DNA of 36,730 nt, taken from positions 1 through 36,730 of the forward strand of contig CAMDPK010000068.1 in the NCBI GenBank assembly GCA_945904015.1, given 5' to 3'. Made by a program: the position numbers and the translations under genes. Source of the stretch: Candidatus Kuenenia stuttgartensis. GTDB lineage: Bacteria > Planctomycetota > Planctomycetia > Planctomycetales > Planctomycetaceae. Below, one piece after another: positions 14,290-22,634 of the stretch; position 1 is the stretch's first letter; each line of letters starts with the position of its first letter. The notes below the pieces were generated by a model, which worked only from the letters and a program-made list of their open reading frames with translations, was not told the DNA's origin and ran no database searches.

Positions 14290-15810
14290 ATGCTCTGGCG
14301 GCAGGCGGTGAAGGTGATTTTGGGGTGCCTGTACCTGGCGATTATGGTCAGCGTGGGCTGCGATCAGTTTGTCCCTCCAGAACCACCTTTGCCCTTGGAC
14401 GACGCTCAGCGCGACGATGTGGAAGAACTCATTATTCCCGGAAATGGTCCGATCAGGCGCGCTGACGAGCCATTGCACACCCCGCTGTTGGAAGGGCTCA
14501 AGCAGCAAATCCAGCAGACTCCGGCGGCGGAAGAAACCGACGGCGTCGTTCGCCAACTGTCCGAGCAATTGTCCGAAGCGGATGTGTTGTATTCCGAAGC
14601 CAAGCAGCGAAATCGTTTGGCCATCCAGCAAGCGAATCGGCAAGTCCGCATCGGCGCGGCCAAGCAATCGCCCAACCTCGTGTTGATCACCGTGGACCGG
14701 CTGGGTATCGGAGACTTGGGATGCTACGGGCAGACTCATTGGCAAACACCGCGACTGGACGAACTCGCTGCGTCAGGCGCGAGGTTCACGAATTTCTACG
14801 CGGGGAGTGGCGACTCGTCTGCGGGTCGACAATGTCTTTTGACCGGACGCTTGGCAGTGTCCAATCACTCCAGCCAAAAGGCGACTTCGTTGCCGCGCGT
14901 GTTGTGGAACGCGGGTTACAACACGGGATTGATGGGGGACTGGTCGGTCGACAGTTCTTTGAGTTCGCAGGGCTACGAAGATTGGAGCGGCTGGAACTCG
15001 TCGACAAACGAATATCCCGATTGGGCGGAACTCAATGGCCGACGGATTACACTCGAAGACAACTTGAACGGCGGACACAGGGTACGGAAGGCCGAATTCC
15101 TGCTCAGCGAGGTTCGGTCGTTTGTGCGAGATCGTCGTCACCGCGGGAATCCATTCTTTTTGCATGTGGCTTTGAGTCTGTTCGCGGATCCCGATTTGCG
15201 TGCGGTGTCGCCAGCCGACTACGAACAAAGAGTCCGGCACGTCGATGAACTGGCCGGCGGACTGCTCGACATTCTTCACGAACTCAACCTCACGAGTCAC
15301 ACCTGTGTGTGCTTCACCGCCGATGCCGGGCCGCACCCAGCGCTGTCGGCTTTGGTGAAAGAAACGCGCAGCGTGGGGGAGTTTCGTTTCTCCGACCACG
15401 GGCTGTGCGAAGGGAACTTGCGTGTCCCCTGCCTCTTGCGTTGGCCGCGTGAAGTGCCCACCGGCTTCGTGTCGGACGCGGTCGTCGGAGTGTGGGACGT
15501 GTTACCGACGTTTTCCGCGTTGGCCTGGGTCACTCGGCCGGTCGCACGCATTGACGGAGTCACGCTGACCAGCCTCTGGCGTCAGAAGTTGCCGATGGCC
15601 GAACGACGATTCGCCTGGCGTGCGGTGTTTGCCGGCAACGGACTGGCCGTACGCGACGGCCACTGGAAAGCGCTGCGGCTGACAGACTCCAGCCAGGAGT
15701 TGTTTAGCCTCAATACGGACCCCGCCGAACAACACGATTTGGCGGCAGATCAACCCGAGATTCTGAAGCGGCTGTTGTCAGCCGAGGCTCCGGCTGCCGC
15801 AGCGCGATAA
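14290..15810 (+). CDS. sulfatase-fold lipoprotein with degenerate active site (probable pseudo-sulfatase)
   Basis: A 506-residue lipoprotein: signal MLWRQAVKVILGCLYLAIMV with lipobox SVGC (Cys 24). A 90-residue Gln/Glu-rich helical linker follows, then a sulfatase domain from PNLVLITVDRLGIGDLGCYG (about residues 128-147). The formylglycine motif C-x-P-x-R is replaced by S-S-A-G-R (Ser 176, Ala 178, Arg 180), although the following LLTGR is conserved. The second metal aspartate of the DD pair is Arg 137, and the C-terminal D-N/H pair reads TADAGPH. The ending SLNTDPAEQHDLAADQPEIL is the normal sulfatase tail. Ser-type sulfatases exist, but loss of Pro makes activation unlikely; a structural or binding role is possible. 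It precedes the secretin gene by 300 nt. Shine-Dalgarno GAAGGA precedes the ATG. Confidence 0.8.
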   Translation: MLWRQAVKVILGCLYLAIMVSVGCDQFVPPEPPLPLDDAQRDDVEELIIPGNGPIRRADEPLHTPLLEGLKQQIQQTPAAEETDGVVRQLSEQLSEADVLYSEAKQRNRLAIQQANRQVRIGAAKQSPNLVLITVDRLGIGDLGCYGQTHWQTPRLDELAASGARFTNFYAGSGDSSAGRQCLLTGRLAVSNHSSQKATSLPRVLWNAGYNTGLMGDWSVDSSLSSQGYEDWSGWNSSTNEYPDWAELNGRRITLEDNLNGGHRVRKAEFLLSEVRSFVRDRRHRGNPFFLHVALSLFADPDLRAVSPADYEQRVRHVDELAGGLLDILHELNLTSHTCVCFTADAGPHPALSALVKETRSVGEFRFSDHGLCEGNLRVPCLLRWPREVPTGFVSDAVVGVWDVLPTFSALAWVTRPVARIDGVTLTSLWRQKLPMAERRFAWRAVFAGNGLAVRDGHWKALRLTDSSQELFSLNTDPAEQHDLAADQPEILKRLLSAEAPAAAAR

Positions 15811-16110
15811 GTCGTAGCGGCAATTTGGGCGTGTTCGAGCGACCCGAACCGGCGAATTCTGCGCGAGGGGTTCGTGCGAGTGGCTCCAACCTGCCAGCAA
15901 ATCTTACCCAGTTTTCCTGACTGGAATGCCGAGAATTTCTGATCCGCTCAGTTTCCCAATTCGACTCTAGCGGTCATTCGGGCCATGTCGATTGTATGGG
16001 GTGAATGGCCTTGCAGCCGAAAGCTCCACCGAACAGGGAGTTTCGGGTGGATCTTGGATCGCAGGCCTTTTGTGGCTGCTTGGGCGTCCTTTAACCCCAG
16101 TTGGTGTGAA
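15811..16110. other. intergenic region upstream of the secretin gene
   Basis: These 300 nt lie between the sulfatase-like gene and the preferred secretin start. An in-frame ATG at 15985 could extend the secretin, but that extension (MSIVWGEWPCSRKLH) precedes a normal signal peptide and is probably untranslated leader. No terminator or promoter was confidently seen. Confidence 0.45.
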
Positions 16111-17706
16111 ATGAAAAAGCTAATGTCACAATCACTGAGCCGCTTCGCATGTGGCCCAATCGGGCTCACTGTGGCCATGCTGCTTCCAGGGCCAAGTATT
16201 TCGGCTCAGGAAGTCGACTTCACTCCCCAGAGAAATAAAGTCACCCGACTGGTTGAAGAAGTCGTGACCGCCGATTTGGAATTGAGCGTCGTCAAACGCC
16301 GCTCCAAGATTCTGCGAATGAAGCAGGATGTTTTCCGAGTCGCGATTGCCGATCCGACAATTATCGAGTTCGTCGGCTTTGGCTCGAAAGAGGCCGAAAT
16401 CATCGGCAAAGAAATCGGCACGACGACCATGACCTTATGGTTGGGCAATGAGGAAAATGCGCAACTTCTCAGCGTGCTGGTCAGAGTCACGCGGGACGAA
16501 GCTGTCGAGGATCAGGGTCGGAAAGATTTCGCCGACTTAAGCTCGCTGGTCAACGAGATGTTCCCCAACAGCCGCGTGATCCTAATTCCTGTCGCGGACA
16601 AAGTCCTCGTGCGCGGTCAAGCTCGCGACGAGCAAGAGGCCGTGCAGATTATGGCGTTGATTCGAAAGAACGCCGACCTGTTGCCCAGCGGAGTTGGCGG
16701 AGCTTCTGGCAGTGTTGTGGCAGGTGGCACGGCGGCGGACCCGTTCCCGGACGCTGGACCAGGCACAACCGGGCGAACTCTGATCAATATGCTCAAGATT
16801 CCCGGAGAGAAGCAGGTGATGCTGAAAGTTCGCATCGCCGAACTGAAGCGTTCCGCCAAACGTGATTTGGGAGTCAACCTCGACCTCGACATCAAAGAAT
16901 TCATGCTGAAGTCGGTCATGACCTCTGGGGCCAACATGGTGGCGTCAGGCACGTTCAATGACGGCAGTTTCAATCTCGCATTGAAGGCGTTGGTGGCCAA
17001 TGGATCGGCGAAAATCCTGGCAGAGCCAAACCTCGTGACGCTCAGTGGACACTCGGCAACATTTCTCTCCGGCGGTCAATTCGCTGTCCCGACAGTCGTC
17101 GGGGTCGGCGGTGCCCAGGCCGCCACCACGTCCTTCAAGGCCTTTGGCACGTCGATCTCATTCCTGCCGACGGTCTTGGACAAGGATCGCATCCGCTTGG
17201 ACGTGCAGCCCACGTTTAGCACGCTCAACAAAAACAATTCGGTGGGTGGTGTGTTCGGTATCGATACGCGATCCGTCACGACTGTGGTGGATATGCGAGA
17301 GGGACAAGTGTTCGCCATCGCCGGCCTGCTGCAAGAGGAACAGCGTGGTGATTCGTCGCGGATTCCATGGATTGGCGAAATCCCAGGACTGAACTTCTTG
17401 ACGAACAGCCGATCCATCAGCCGCGACGAATCCGAACTGATCATTCTGGTGTCGCCCGAACTCGTGCATCCGCTGGAGCCGTACCAATCCCCAACGATTC
17501 TGCCCGGCATGGAAGTCACCGAGCCGACCGACCGCGAGTTTTTCTGTAAAGGCAATATCGAAGGCTTGCCCAACTGTCACCATCGCAGCACGGTCTGGCC
17601 GCTGTATCACAATCGGATGAAACGCGCGGGGTACACCGAATGCGAAACGATGGAGCGATCGGAACGCTTCTATCTTCAAGGCGAGCACGGTTTCAGCAAT
17701 CCGTAA
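16111..17706 (+). CDS. cpaC: Tad pilus outer-membrane secretin (CpaC/RcpA)
   Basis: A 531-residue secretin from ATG 16111, which begins a signal peptide (MKKLMSQSLSRF...LTVAMLLPGPSISAQ). The order is: pilus-assembly N-domain (residues about 50-125: LELSVVKRRSKILRMKQDVF, RVAIADPTIIEFVGF, TTMTLWL), then a BON-like/N1 domain (FADLSSLVNEMFPNSRVIL...VLVRGQARDEQEAVQI), then the secretin barrel domain (about 225-450: KILAEPNLVTLSGHSATFLS, GGQFAVP, FLPTVLDKDRIRLDVQP, GLLQEEQRGD, PWIGEIPGL, ELIILVSPELVHP). The 70-residue tail after the barrel contains two Cys and may bind a pilotin or cell wall. It forms the channel through which the Flp pilus exits. The canonical partner ATPase genes are absent nearby. 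Confidence 0.93.
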   Translation: MKKLMSQSLSRFACGPIGLTVAMLLPGPSISAQEVDFTPQRNKVTRLVEEVVTADLELSVVKRRSKILRMKQDVFRVAIADPTIIEFVGFGSKEAEIIGKEIGTTTMTLWLGNEENAQLLSVLVRVTRDEAVEDQGRKDFADLSSLVNEMFPNSRVILIPVADKVLVRGQARDEQEAVQIMALIRKNADLLPSGVGGASGSVVAGGTAADPFPDAGPGTTGRTLINMLKIPGEKQVMLKVRIAELKRSAKRDLGVNLDLDIKEFMLKSVMTSGANMVASGTFNDGSFNLALKALVANGSAKILAEPNLVTLSGHSATFLSGGQFAVPTVVGVGGAQAATTSFKAFGTSISFLPTVLDKDRIRLDVQPTFSTLNKNNSVGGVFGIDTRSVTTVVDMREGQVFAIAGLLQEEQRGDSSRIPWIGEIPGLNFLTNSRSISRDESELIILVSPELVHPLEPYQSPTILPGMEVTEPTDREFFCKGNIEGLPNCHHRSTVWPLYHNRMKRAGYTECETMERSERFYLQGEHGFSNP

Positions 17707-17796
17707 CTCGCAGTCTCCCGCACCACACGGCCATGCCCACCGTGCCATGACCAACAAATCCGCCTCCGCAACTCAAGGCGTCTTCAGGAGCCCGTC

Positions 17797-18387
17797 ATGA
17801 AACAGTCTACCTCACACTGGTTGATGCCGCTGACGACGGCAGTCTGCATTGCAGGCTGCCACCACTGTCAGGACATGGGGGATATTACCCCCCATCCGCT
17901 GGGAACACTGAGCGATCCTGTCTGGAAAATCCAAGAATCTAACGCGGAGGCCTCCGATTTTGTGATTCACGAACATGAGTGGATTGCCAACTCCGAATCA
18001 CTCAACGATCAAGGCATCAATCACCTCATGCGAATCACGGCGAGAATTGCCGGAGTACCGTATCCGATTGTGATCGAACCCAGCAGTCAAAGTGTTCGGC
18101 TAGAAACCACCCTGCATCAATTCCCGATTCACAACGATTCGGAACTTGATCTCCGTCGTCGTGATGTGATCGTCGAGACGTTGACACGGCGAAACGTCGT
18201 GGACAGCGCGAATCGAGTTCTCGTGGGACCGGCGACAGCTCCAGGTTTCGAGTCGTTCGAAGGCGAAGAGGCCTACAACCGTGGCTTCGGTGGCTCGGGC
18301 GATGGAGGCAGCCTCGGTCGCGGTGGGTTCGGCGGAGGCGGTGGGGGTGGATTCGGCGGTGGGTTCGGCGGTGGTGGCTTCTTCTAA
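17797..18387 (+). CDS. CpaD-like lipoprotein with Gly-rich tail
   Basis: A 196-residue protein: signal MKQSTSHWLMPLTTAVCIAG followed by C-H-H-C, with lipobox-like IAGC (Cys 21). The central domain has DFVIHEHEWIANSESLNDQG, INHLMRITARIAGVPYPIVI, then LDLRRRDVIVETLTRRNVVD and RVLVGPATAPG. This arrangement (a L..G...L..ia....  helix, then repeated beta-alpha units naming a value and its V-V-x-x-x-R) resembles CpaD/OmpA-like peptidoglycan- or secretin-associated lipoproteins. The last 35 residues are almost only Gly/Phe/Ser (GFGGGGGGGFGGGFGGGGFF). It lies 90 nt after the secretin gene, where CpaD is expected. It is probably an outer-membrane partner of the secretin. Confidence 0.65.
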   Translation: MKQSTSHWLMPLTTAVCIAGCHHCQDMGDITPHPLGTLSDPVWKIQESNAEASDFVIHEHEWIANSESLNDQGINHLMRITARIAGVPYPIVIEPSSQSVRLETTLHQFPIHNDSELDLRRRDVIVETLTRRNVVDSANRVLVGPATAPGFESFEGEEAYNRGFGGSGDGGSLGRGGFGGGGGGGFGGGFGGGGFF

Positions 18388-18457
18388 CCAGACGAGATCA
18401 CTTCGCGGCACATTGAAGAATCTGCCATCACGGAATGGGATTCCAGAGGACATCAAA

Positions 18458-19291
18458 ATGCGTCACCTGAGTTTACATTGCGGCATTGCCCTGTGCCTGT
18501 TGGTCGGCTGCTCGTCCACGAAGCAGTTTGCTCAGCGCGTCAACCCGTTGAAGCCAACCGACCACACACTCCAATTCGACTTGGCCCGCGCCAGCGAAGT
18601 CGACGGACATCTCGTGAAAGCCGAACGGGTTTATCGCAGTCTGTGCGAAGCCGCGCCGAAAGACGCGAAATACCACCATCGTCTCGGTGTGGTGCTCCTC
18701 CGATTGGGGCAGCCTGTGGAGGGCCTCCAGGAACTGAATCATGCCAGCCAACTTGAGCCAACCGATCTCAGCATCTTAAACGACGTTGGTTATGGATACT
18801 TGCGAAGTGGTGACGTGCCCAAGGCGATCGAGACACTCACCAAAGCGAGGGAAATCGACCCTCAAAACAAACGTACCAACAACAACTTGGCTCTGGCTCT
18901 GGGATATCACGGCGAACTGAATAAGAGCTTTAAGATCTTTCAACAAACCATGCCCGAATCGGAAGCGTTGGCCAACCTGGGATATCTCGCGACACAGAGT
19001 GGAAAAACGGATCTCGCCATCAAAGCCTACAGCCGCGCGTTGACGCAGGATCCCGACATGAAATCTGCTGCGGAAGCGCTCGCTCAACTCGGAACGATTC
19101 ACCAAGACCTGGAAAGTTCACGCAGCATTGCCGCAGATCTGGATCCCACAAAACCGCAGTCTCTGGGGGTCGCTCACACGACGCCCGCGAGGTCGGCCGA
19201 GAAGGTCGCTCTCGCCGAAACCGGAGTGTCTTCGGTTAAGTCTTCCAAGATATCGGCAAATCAACCTACCTGGGCAGACGACGCGAAATGA
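18458..19291 (+). CDS. tadD: TadD-like TPR lipoprotein
   Basis: A 277-residue lipoprotein from ATG 18458, which has AGAGGA about 8 nt upstream. The signal MRHLSLHCGIALCLLVGC ends in the lipobox LVGC (Cys 18). Residues 45-230 contain five to six tetratricopeptide units, for example AERVYRSLCEAAPKDAKYHH, GLQELNHASQLEPTDLSIL, AIETLTKAREIDPQNKRTNN and AIKAYSRALTQDPDMKSAAE. TadD is the pilotin-like TPR lipoprotein required for secretin assembly in Tad systems. The C-terminal 50 residues are low-complexity. It sits 70 nt downstream of the CpaD-like gene and 19 nt upstream of the two-TM gene, so it belongs to the same operon. Confidence 0.85.
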   Translation: MRHLSLHCGIALCLLVGCSSTKQFAQRVNPLKPTDHTLQFDLARASEVDGHLVKAERVYRSLCEAAPKDAKYHHRLGVVLLRLGQPVEGLQELNHASQLEPTDLSILNDVGYGYLRSGDVPKAIETLTKAREIDPQNKRTNNNLALALGYHGELNKSFKIFQQTMPESEALANLGYLATQSGKTDLAIKAYSRALTQDPDMKSAAEALAQLGTIHQDLESSRSIAADLDPTKPQSLGVAHTTPARSAEKVALAETGVSSVKSSKISANQPTWADDAK

Positions 19292-19310
19292 GCGCCGCGG
19301 TTCCATCGAA

Positions 19311-20486
19311 ATGACTGTCAACAATTCCGCTTCTCGCGAAGCACTTCCACCTTCTCTTAATTTGGCGACGGACGTCATGGGTGCTTCCAAATTACAAAAC
19401 GTGCTGCGAAATGCCTCCTCAAGGCCGCCGATCCTCATCGTGAGTGCGACGGTGATCGGGGCCATGATCGCGGTGACCGCGTCGCTCGCCTTGGCCCAAT
19501 CCGCCACCGAGCGAACGGCTAACGGTAGCCGCACAGTGCAACCGCAAGTCCTCGATTTTTCGGTGAAGAATCGGCAAAAAGCGGAAACGAAACAGTTGCT
19601 GCAAGACGCCCGGAACGCGGTGCCTCAAGGCCCAGTTCAAAAGGCTCGCGGACTGATCAAACCAGCGGCCGAACTCCCCATGAACCGGGATCTCGGCGAG
19701 AAGTCTCCGCAAAACCTGATTCGCGAAATCGACGTTCTGACCGGCAACGAAGAAGCTCGACGTTACAAACTCCCGCCCACGGAAATCCCCACGATTTCGG
19801 AGCTTGCCGAGCCTGCACTCGAAGACGAAGCACCGACCGGGCCAGCCCACACGCCACGCCAGCGAACAAGCCAGAGGCAGAACTCAAGCGGTCACACCGC
19901 GGACGTGTCACCCGATGACTGGAGCTCACGGCCGAAGCCTCGATCGGCTGCCCGTTTTTCTGCACACGAGGAACTGAATTCTCCGGCTTTCGCCGACCAG
20001 CGAACCGACGCGGAACAGGTCAACGCCAATGGAGGCCGCGAATACATCATCCTGCACGCCACTTCAACTGTCCCTCCCGTGCCCGACGGGCCTGGCCGCG
20101 ACAGCACGACGACGGCGTCAGCGTCCACCGCGAACAAAACCACCGCCAACTCCGAGCAGACTCTCGCCACTTTCAGCACAGTCATTCTGTCAGCCTTATT
20201 CGGAGCGGTGCTGGTGCTGGTCGGCTTGTTGCTGTTTCTTCTCAAGAAGTTTGGGCCACATCCAACGTTTGTCTTCAAAGTCGAAATGACCAACAGCGGC
20301 CGTGAAGCCGAACCCGCCGCCGAACGCTCCTCTCCGCCAGCGCTGCGCATCGCTCCGATCTATGCCATGAAAATGCAAGAGGAAGCCGAGCGAGAACAAC
20401 AGCAGGAAGAGGCGATGATGCAGAAGGTCTTTGAAGACAACCTCGAACTCCGTGAACAACTCGCAACGACACGACAGGCCGCCTAA
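19311..20486 (+). CDS. two-span membrane protein with cytoplasmic coiled coil, unknown
   Basis: A 391-residue protein from ATG 19311. The first TM helix is near residues 40-62 (PILIVSATVIGAMIAVTASL). The long middle region is Pro/Ser/Thr/Glu-rich and apparently disordered (EIPTISELAEPALEDEAPTG...). The second TM helix is near residues 285-312 (TFSTVILSALFGAVLVLVGL, then LLFLLKKFGP). The last 70 residues face the cytoplasm if positive-inside applies, and include IYAMKMQEEAEREQQQEEAM and MQKVFEDNLELREQLATTRQ, a coiled coil. No family is recognised. The position between TadD and the MamK-like actin suggests it could tether the filament to the envelope; that is inference. The stop is 152 nt before the actin gene. 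Confidence 0.6.
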   Translation: MTVNNSASREALPPSLNLATDVMGASKLQNVLRNASSRPPILIVSATVIGAMIAVTASLALAQSATERTANGSRTVQPQVLDFSVKNRQKAETKQLLQDARNAVPQGPVQKARGLIKPAAELPMNRDLGEKSPQNLIREIDVLTGNEEARRYKLPPTEIPTISELAEPALEDEAPTGPAHTPRQRTSQRQNSSGHTADVSPDDWSSRPKPRSAARFSAHEELNSPAFADQRTDAEQVNANGGREYIILHATSTVPPVPDGPGRDSTTTASASTANKTTANSEQTLATFSTVILSALFGAVLVLVGLLLFLLKKFGPHPTFVFKVEMTNSGREAEPAAERSSPPALRIAPIYAMKMQEEAEREQQQEEAMMQKVFEDNLELREQLATTRQAA

Positions 20487-20638
20487 CCAAACCTCACATT
20501 CTGAATTGGGGCGTTCGCTTCACAACCAGAAACAAACCGTGCCGCTTCGCGGCTTACTCGATACTCGTATGAGTCCGGCGACTGGCAGAGTCGCGTCATC
20601 CACAACAGACAGACACTTTCTTTTAAGGAGCCTTTTTC

Positions 20639-21712
20639 ATGGACCAGAATGGCATTTGTTACGTGGGCGTGGATTTCGGTACGTTCAAAACCTCCGTCGC
20701 CAGTTCCAATGGCCAACGGGATGTGCTGCCGACCGCAGTGGGCTGGCCGAAGGATCACATTGCCCGGACGATGCTGGGGCGCGATGTCGTGTTCGGCAAG
20801 GATATTCAAGAGTATCGCTCGGCACTGGACGTCGTCCGCCCCTTCGAGAAGGGAGCTTTGAAATACGTCGATCAGAATGAACGCGGAGCCACCGATGCCC
20901 TCGACAAAAAGCAAAAGAGTGCCGCCAAGCTCGTGCTGGAGCACGCGGTGTCGCTCATGCGTCCGACACCCGGAATGCCGGTGTATGGCGTCATTGGCGC
21001 GCCGTCGCGAGCCACGATCAAGAACAAACAAGTGCTGCTCGAAGCGGCGAAGGATGCGTTCGACGCCGTCGTCATTGTCTCCGAACCATTCACAATCGCC
21101 TACGGCATGAAAAAGCTCAGCGACACGCTGGTCGTGGATATTGGTGCTGGCACCATCGACATCTGCCCGATGTTCGGCACCTACCCCGCCGAAGAGGACC
21201 AGATTACGCTCCCGATGGGCGGTGACATGGTCGATGCGGAATTTCTCCGCCTTCTGAAAGTCGCGCGTCCGGAAATTCAAATCACGATCAACATGGCTCG
21301 TGAGATCAAGGAAAAGTACGGCTTCGTCCACGAGGTCAATGAAAAAGCGGTCGTCACGTTGACGGAGAACGCTCGGCCCAAACAATACGACGTCACGCAA
21401 CCGCTCAAAGACGCCTGCAAGAGCATCGTCCAACCCATCGTGAATGGACTGCTGGACCTCATCGGGAAGCTCGACCCGGAAATTCAACACCGCATGCTGA
21501 ACAACATCCTGTTGGGCGGCGGAGGCAGCCAACTCCGAGGACTCGACCGTCTGATCGAAGAAGGCTTGAAAGATCTCGGTGGAGGCAAAGTGACCCGCGT
21601 CTATGACTCCGTCTTCGCCGGAGCTGTTGGGGCTCTGAAGCTGGCCATGAACATGCCTCTGGACTGCTGGCAAACGATGCAGAAGTTGGACAAACCCCGT
21701 GCCGCCGCGTAA
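20639..21712 (+). CDS. MamK-like bacterial actin (filament-forming ATPase)
   Basis: A 357-residue actin-fold ATPase with a strong AAGGAG Shine-Dalgarno sequence. Phosphate-1 loop YVGVDFGTFKTSVASSNG (residues about 8-25), phosphate-2 loop TLVVDIGAGTIDICPMFG (about 163-180) and adenosine motif NILLGGGGSQLRGLDRLIEE (about 290-309) are all intact. Features pointing to MamK rather than MreB or ParM are WPKDHIARTMLGRDVVFG near residue 36, VYGVIGAPSRATIKNKQVLL near residue 115, EEDQITLPMGGDMVDAEF near residue 184 and YDVTQPLKDACKSIVQPIV near residue 247. MamK forms cytoskeletal filaments that align magnetosomes, but homologues occur in non-magnetic bacteria. Here it ends a Tad pilus gene run. No other mam gene is present. 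Cytosolic. Confidence 0.85.
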   Translation: MDQNGICYVGVDFGTFKTSVASSNGQRDVLPTAVGWPKDHIARTMLGRDVVFGKDIQEYRSALDVVRPFEKGALKYVDQNERGATDALDKKQKSAAKLVLEHAVSLMRPTPGMPVYGVIGAPSRATIKNKQVLLEAAKDAFDAVVIVSEPFTIAYGMKKLSDTLVVDIGAGTIDICPMFGTYPAEEDQITLPMGGDMVDAEFLRLLKVARPEIQITINMAREIKEKYGFVHEVNEKAVVTLTENARPKQYDVTQPLKDACKSIVQPIVNGLLDLIGKLDPEIQHRMLNNILLGGGGSQLRGLDRLIEEGLKDLGGGKVTRVYDSVFAGAVGALKLAMNMPLDCWQTMQKLDKPRAAA

Positions 21713-22594
21713 GTGCCAAAGCCCTGGGGCGAGCCACCGAAGTGCTGGTCTCCATCGTTACTCCGCAGACGTTTTGTCGCTGATGCCGCGAAGAGCAGTT
21801 AGGGACGAAGAAGCCGAATTCGAAATGTGGCCAACGCAAGCCGGGTGAGATTCGAGGTAAGCGTCCGGCGGACCATATGGGTCGAATGCGTCACACTAGC
21901 CGCCAGCGGTTGGGAAGCAGAATGATGAGGTCGGCTGGTTCGGTGGAGAGAAGTCAGCAGTTCGGATCGGCACCCTACCCGTCCGAATCCGGTGTCGCTG
22001 ATTCTGGCTTCTGCCGCTCAGCCTAATCCGCCTACGGCTAAGAACTCACCCGCGCTGCATCGCGACTCAGTCGTGCCGGCGTTTGGCATCCCCGATGCGG
22101 TCGTATTCACATTCGCTTTGGTTTCTGGGGTGGGATGGCGGTCAGACGCTCGCTCCTGTCACCGGTCACCAGCCGTTGGGTGAAGATCACCGATGCGGCC
22201 ATGCACGAGCAGCCGCGCAGTTTCTCCGGCTTCAAAGTGTCGCCGGCCACATTCCTGATCAACGGCATCAATCGGACACCGCCCGATTGAATGTATGCTC
22301 ACGAGAAGCCGCAGGAACGAGAACAATGGGCGCGCGACAAGGCCGCGTTCGCTCCCACCGCGCAGCCGCAGCACGCAGCGACGGCGAGTCAAAACTCGCC
22401 GCGCGGACCGGTCAGCACACGATGCTCTGATTCCGTCAGTTCAACCATCGCCTTGGCGATGGGCTTGTGGGTGCCATCGAAGTCCTCACTCGTGACCGCG
22501 GCATTTCCCTGCAACTTCAAATCCAATTCCGTCTCACGCTCGGCGACCAGATCGACTGCTTCAGAGACCGTCGGATATCGTTGTCGGCGGTGTA
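21713..22594. other. gene-poor stretch with possible debris
   Basis: These 882 nt follow the actin gene. No full gene was recognised. Short protein-like stretches occur, such as the plus-strand frame ending at about 22290 (ITDAAMHEQPRSFSGFKVSP, then ATFLINGINRTPPD) and a minus-strand frame 22389-22634 (SEAVDLVAERETELDLKLQG, NAAVTSEDFDGTHKPIAKAM). They may be remnants of lost genes. The region ends in an IS630 fragment. Confidence 0.4.
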
Positions 22595-22634
22595 TTGGTT
22601 GGGTTACGAGTAGCTTGTTCCGAGACCCAAGCAC
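22389..22634 (-). CDS. short hypothetical frame, doubtful
   Basis: An 81-codon minus-strand frame with reasonable amino-acid composition (VAERETELDLKLQGNAAVTS, IAKAMVELTESEHRVLTG). There is no ribosome-binding site, no recognised family, and its upstream part overlaps the opposite-strand transposase fragment. It is either a gene remnant or chance. Confidence 0.2.
   Translation of the reverse strand: MLGSRNKLLVTQPIHRRQRYPTVSEAVDLVAERETELDLKLQGNAAVTSEDFDGTHKPIAKAMVELTESEHRVLTGPRGEF

Noticed and set aside
15985..16110. N-terminal extension of the secretin (start at 15985)
   Set aside because: A standard signal peptide begins at 16111; the extension is Trp/Arg/Pro-rich and would mask the signal.
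20483..21673. Long open frame (396 codons) on the minus strand opposite the actin gene
   Set aside because: It is exactly antisense to a gene with clear actin motifs, and its composition follows from the codon bias of the sense strand.
20639..21712. Magnetosome gene island
   Set aside because: Only a MamK-like gene is present; no mamA, B, E, I, M, O, P or Q was seen.
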